Positions 62,252-64,000 of a stretch of 64,000 nt of DNA are shown here, piece after piece. The notes beneath the pieces are model-generated. The model made no database searches. It had not been told where the DNA came from and worked only from the letters and a program-made list of their open reading frames with translations. The stretch is from positions 1,426,001-1,490,000 of the forward strand of contig NZ_CP063202.1 in the NCBI RefSeq assembly GCF_019904235.1, read 5' to 3'. Each line of letters opens with the position of its first letter. Positions within the stretch are counted from its first letter, which is position 1. The position numbers and the translations under genes were made by a program. The stretch is from Erythrobacter sp. SCSIO 43205 (lineage in GTDB: Bacteria > Pseudomonadota > Alphaproteobacteria > Sphingomonadales > Sphingomonadaceae).

Positions 62252-63835
62252 ATGACGAAACCCAAAGTACTTATTTCCGATAAGATGGACCCCAATGCAG
62301 CGCGCATTTTTGAAGAGCGCGGCTGCGATGTGGATGTGATCACCGGCGAAACGCCCGAAGAATTGAAGGCGCGCATTGGCGAATATCACGGCCTTGCGAT
62401 CCGTTCTTCGACCACTGTGACCAAGGAAATCCTTGATGCTGCCACCAATCTGAAAGTGATTGGCCGCGCAGGGATCGGCGTCGACAATGTCGATATTCCT
62501 TATGCGTCGAGCAAAGGCGTGGTCGTGATGAACACGCCGTTCGGCAATTCGATCACCACCGCTGAACACGCGATTGCGATGATGATGGCGCTGGCTCGCC
62601 AAATCCCTGCCGCCAACACTGGCACGCAGGCTGGCGAATGGCCCAAGAAGGACTTCATGGGTGTCGAAGTCACTGGCAAGACCTTTGGCCTCATTGGCGC
62701 TGGCAACATCGGTTCCATTGCAGCGAGCCGTGCTCAGGGTCTCAAGATGAAAGTGATCGCTTACGATCCGTTCTTGACCGAAGACCGCGCGGTTGAACTT
62801 GGCATTGAGAAGGTTGACCTCGACACACTTCTCCAGCGCGCTGATTTCGTCTCGCTGCACACGCCTCTGACCGATGAAACGCGCAATATTCTGAGCCGTG
62901 AACGCCTCGAAGGGGCGCGTCCAGGTATTCGCATCATCAACTGCGCGCGCGGCGGCCTCATCGACGAGGCGGCCCTTCGTGATTGTCTGGAAAGCGGCCA
63001 TGTGGCTGGCGCGGCGCTCGACGTGTTTGCGCAAGAACCCGCGAAGGACAACGTGCTGTTCGGTGCGCCGAACTTCATTTGTACCCCGCACTTGGGGGCC
63101 AGCACTACCGAGGCTCAGGTCAACGTCGCGCTGCAAGTGGCTGAGCAACTTTCCGACTATCTCGTGAATGGCGGCGTGACCAACGCGCTCAATATGCCAT
63201 CGCTGAGCGCTGAGGAAGCGCCAAAACTCAAGCCTTACATGGCTTTGGCCGAAGGTTTGGGCTCGCTCGTCGGGCAGCTCGCTCACGGCAATCTCACCAA
63301 GATCAGCATCGAGCGCGAAGGCGCGGCGTCTGAATTGAACGGGAAGCCGATCACGGGCGCGGTTTTGGCCGGGTTTATGCGCCGGTATTCCGACACTGTG
63401 AACATGGTCAACGCCCCGTTCCTCGCCAAAGAGCGCGGTCTTGAGGTCAGCGAAATCCGCCAAAACCGGGATGGCGCCTTCAATACGCTTATCCGCGTTT
63501 CGGTAGAAACCGATCAGGGCACACGCTCGGTTGCTGGCACGTTGTTCGGTAATGAAGCGCCGCGCCTTGTCGAGATTTTCGGCATCGGGATCGAGGCGGA
63601 GCTTAAGGGCCATATGCTCTACGTCGTCAATGACGATAAGCCGGGCTTCATCGGCCGTATCGGGACGCTGCTTGGCAATCACGGCATCAACATCGGCACC
63701 TTCAACCTTGGTCGCCGCGATGCAGGGGGCGAAGCGGTTCTGCTGCTAAGCCTTGACGATGCGCTGCCTGCTGAGGTGCTTGAAGAAGCGAGCAACCTTG
63801 AAGGCGTAAAGATGGCGATGGGGCTGTCTTTCTGA
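62252..63835 (+). CDS. serA: D-3-phosphoglycerate dehydrogenase
   Basis: This 527-residue long-form enzyme has the substrate domain, the NAD-binding domain (FGLIGAGNIGSIAA, NCARGGLIDEAAL, catalytic His in FICTPHLGASTTEAQ), the ASB domain from about 320 and a C-terminal ACT domain (MLYVVNDDKPGFIGRIGTLLG). It oxidises 3-phosphoglycerate to 3-phosphohydroxypyruvate, the step before SerC. The ACT domain is typical for serine feedback. The AAGGAA site precedes ATG 62252. Confidence 0.95.
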   Translation: MTKPKVLISDKMDPNAARIFEERGCDVDVITGETPEELKARIGEYHGLAIRSSTTVTKEILDAATNLKVIGRAGIGVDNVDIPYASSKGVVVMNTPFGNSITTAEHAIAMMMALARQIPAANTGTQAGEWPKKDFMGVEVTGKTFGLIGAGNIGSIAASRAQGLKMKVIAYDPFLTEDRAVELGIEKVDLDTLLQRADFVSLHTPLTDETRNILSRERLEGARPGIRIINCARGGLIDEAALRDCLESGHVAGAALDVFAQEPAKDNVLFGAPNFICTPHLGASTTEAQVNVALQVAEQLSDYLVNGGVTNALNMPSLSAEEAPKLKPYMALAEGLGSLVGQLAHGNLTKISIEREGAASELNGKPITGAVLAGFMRRYSDTVNMVNAPFLAKERGLEVSEIRQNRDGAFNTLIRVSVETDQGTRSVAGTLFGNEAPRLVEIFGIGIEAELKGHMLYVVNDDKPGFIGRIGTLLGNHGINIGTFNLGRRDAGGEAVLLLSLDDALPAEVLEEASNLEGVKMAMGLSF

Positions 63836-63847
63836 CGACTTGCGAAG

Positions 63848-63973
63848 GCCCACCCCGCTGCGACTAGCAAGCGAGCTTGCAAGGCTCGCTCCCCTCCCGC
63901 AGGCGGGAGGGGCAATGAAACTTAGTGAAGCCCGAACTCGCTTCGGGCTGAGCTTAGCTGCAATGGGGTGGGC
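63848..63973. repeat. Compound palindromic repeat element after serA
   Basis: Imperfect inverted ends (GCCCACCCC...GGGGTGGGC) enclose three perfect hairpins: 63870-63890 (AGCGAGC/GCTCGCT), 63891-63912 (CCCCTCCCGC/GCGGGAGGGG) and 63929-63949 (AGCCCGAA/TTCGGGCT). There is no coding frame. It looks like a MITE- or REP-like mobile repeat and may also act as a serA 3' end. Confidence 0.65.
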
Positions 63974-64000
63974 ATTGCGCACCGTTCAAACATAGCTTAG

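Noticed and set aside
62123..63682. 519-codon frame opposite serA
   Set aside because: It is antisense to a full-length, well-conserved serA and has no recognisable motif or ribosome site.

Overview
The window is a chromosomal segment of a Gram-negative alphaproteobacterium, most likely a sphingomonad of the Erythrobacter type. This is inferred from moderately high GC, TonB receptors and outer-membrane proteins ending in Phe, a CHASE2/LuxR two-component pair, a DUF3604-PpiC-HupE block, and serC-serA in alphaproteobacterial style. I see no insertion sequence, prophage, rRNA or CRISPR array. There is one tRNA (Thr-TGT).

Layout. 1-6520: a catabolic operon with a DUF35 C-terminus, an Ltp2/thiolase-like protein, an acyl-CoA dehydrogenase, 2-oxoacid dehydrogenase E1 alpha and beta, E2, and a VOC protein. 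6.8-11.8 kb: proline uptake and synthesis (putP, divergent proB and proC-proA). 11.8-25.4 kb, all on the minus strand: a TPR-GGDEF-EAL protein, a subtilase with a tandem heptad repeat and C-terminal barrel, and a signalling operon (GGDEF-EAL, TonB receptor, YfiR-like protein, CHASE8 hybrid kinase, response regulator). 25.7-31.2 kb: a giant RTX protein. 31.2-35 kb: HupE/UreJ, a parvulin isomerase and DUF3604. 35.2-44.6 kb: a peptide-export locus. 44.5-46.1 kb: mobA, a candidate small RNA and a Crp-family regulator. 46.2-54.0 kb: two unknown proteins, a DyP peroxidase, an unusual P450 and a cyclase-AAA-TPR protein. 54.1-64 kb: tRNA-Thr, TM2 protein, DUF429, rarA, PadR, a membrane protein, a glycosyltransferase, a glutathionyl-hydroquinone reductase, serC-serA and a palindromic repeat.

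The most interesting region is 35.2-44.6 kb. A CHASE2 sensor kinase is followed by a TTG-started peptide gene with a double-glycine-type leader. A LuxR-type response regulator points the other way, and then five more small genes with related leaders lie in a row (one highly proline-rich, one only 51 codons). They end at a small membrane protein, an HlyD adaptor and an ABC exporter with an intact C39 leader peptidase. Between the regulator and the peptide cluster lies a non-coding array of eleven 14-bp units, most starting with CTAG; two CTAG boxes exactly 14 bp apart also lie upstream of the first peptide. This looks like a self-contained secreted-peptide system, either bacteriocin or peptide signalling, with its own control circuit. 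Other leads are a YfiR/CHASE8 module wired to a histidine kinase, a P450 lacking the usual acid-alcohol pair beside a DyP peroxidase, and an intergenic structured RNA with its own terminator.

All functional calls come from reading translations and motifs by eye; no database search was run.
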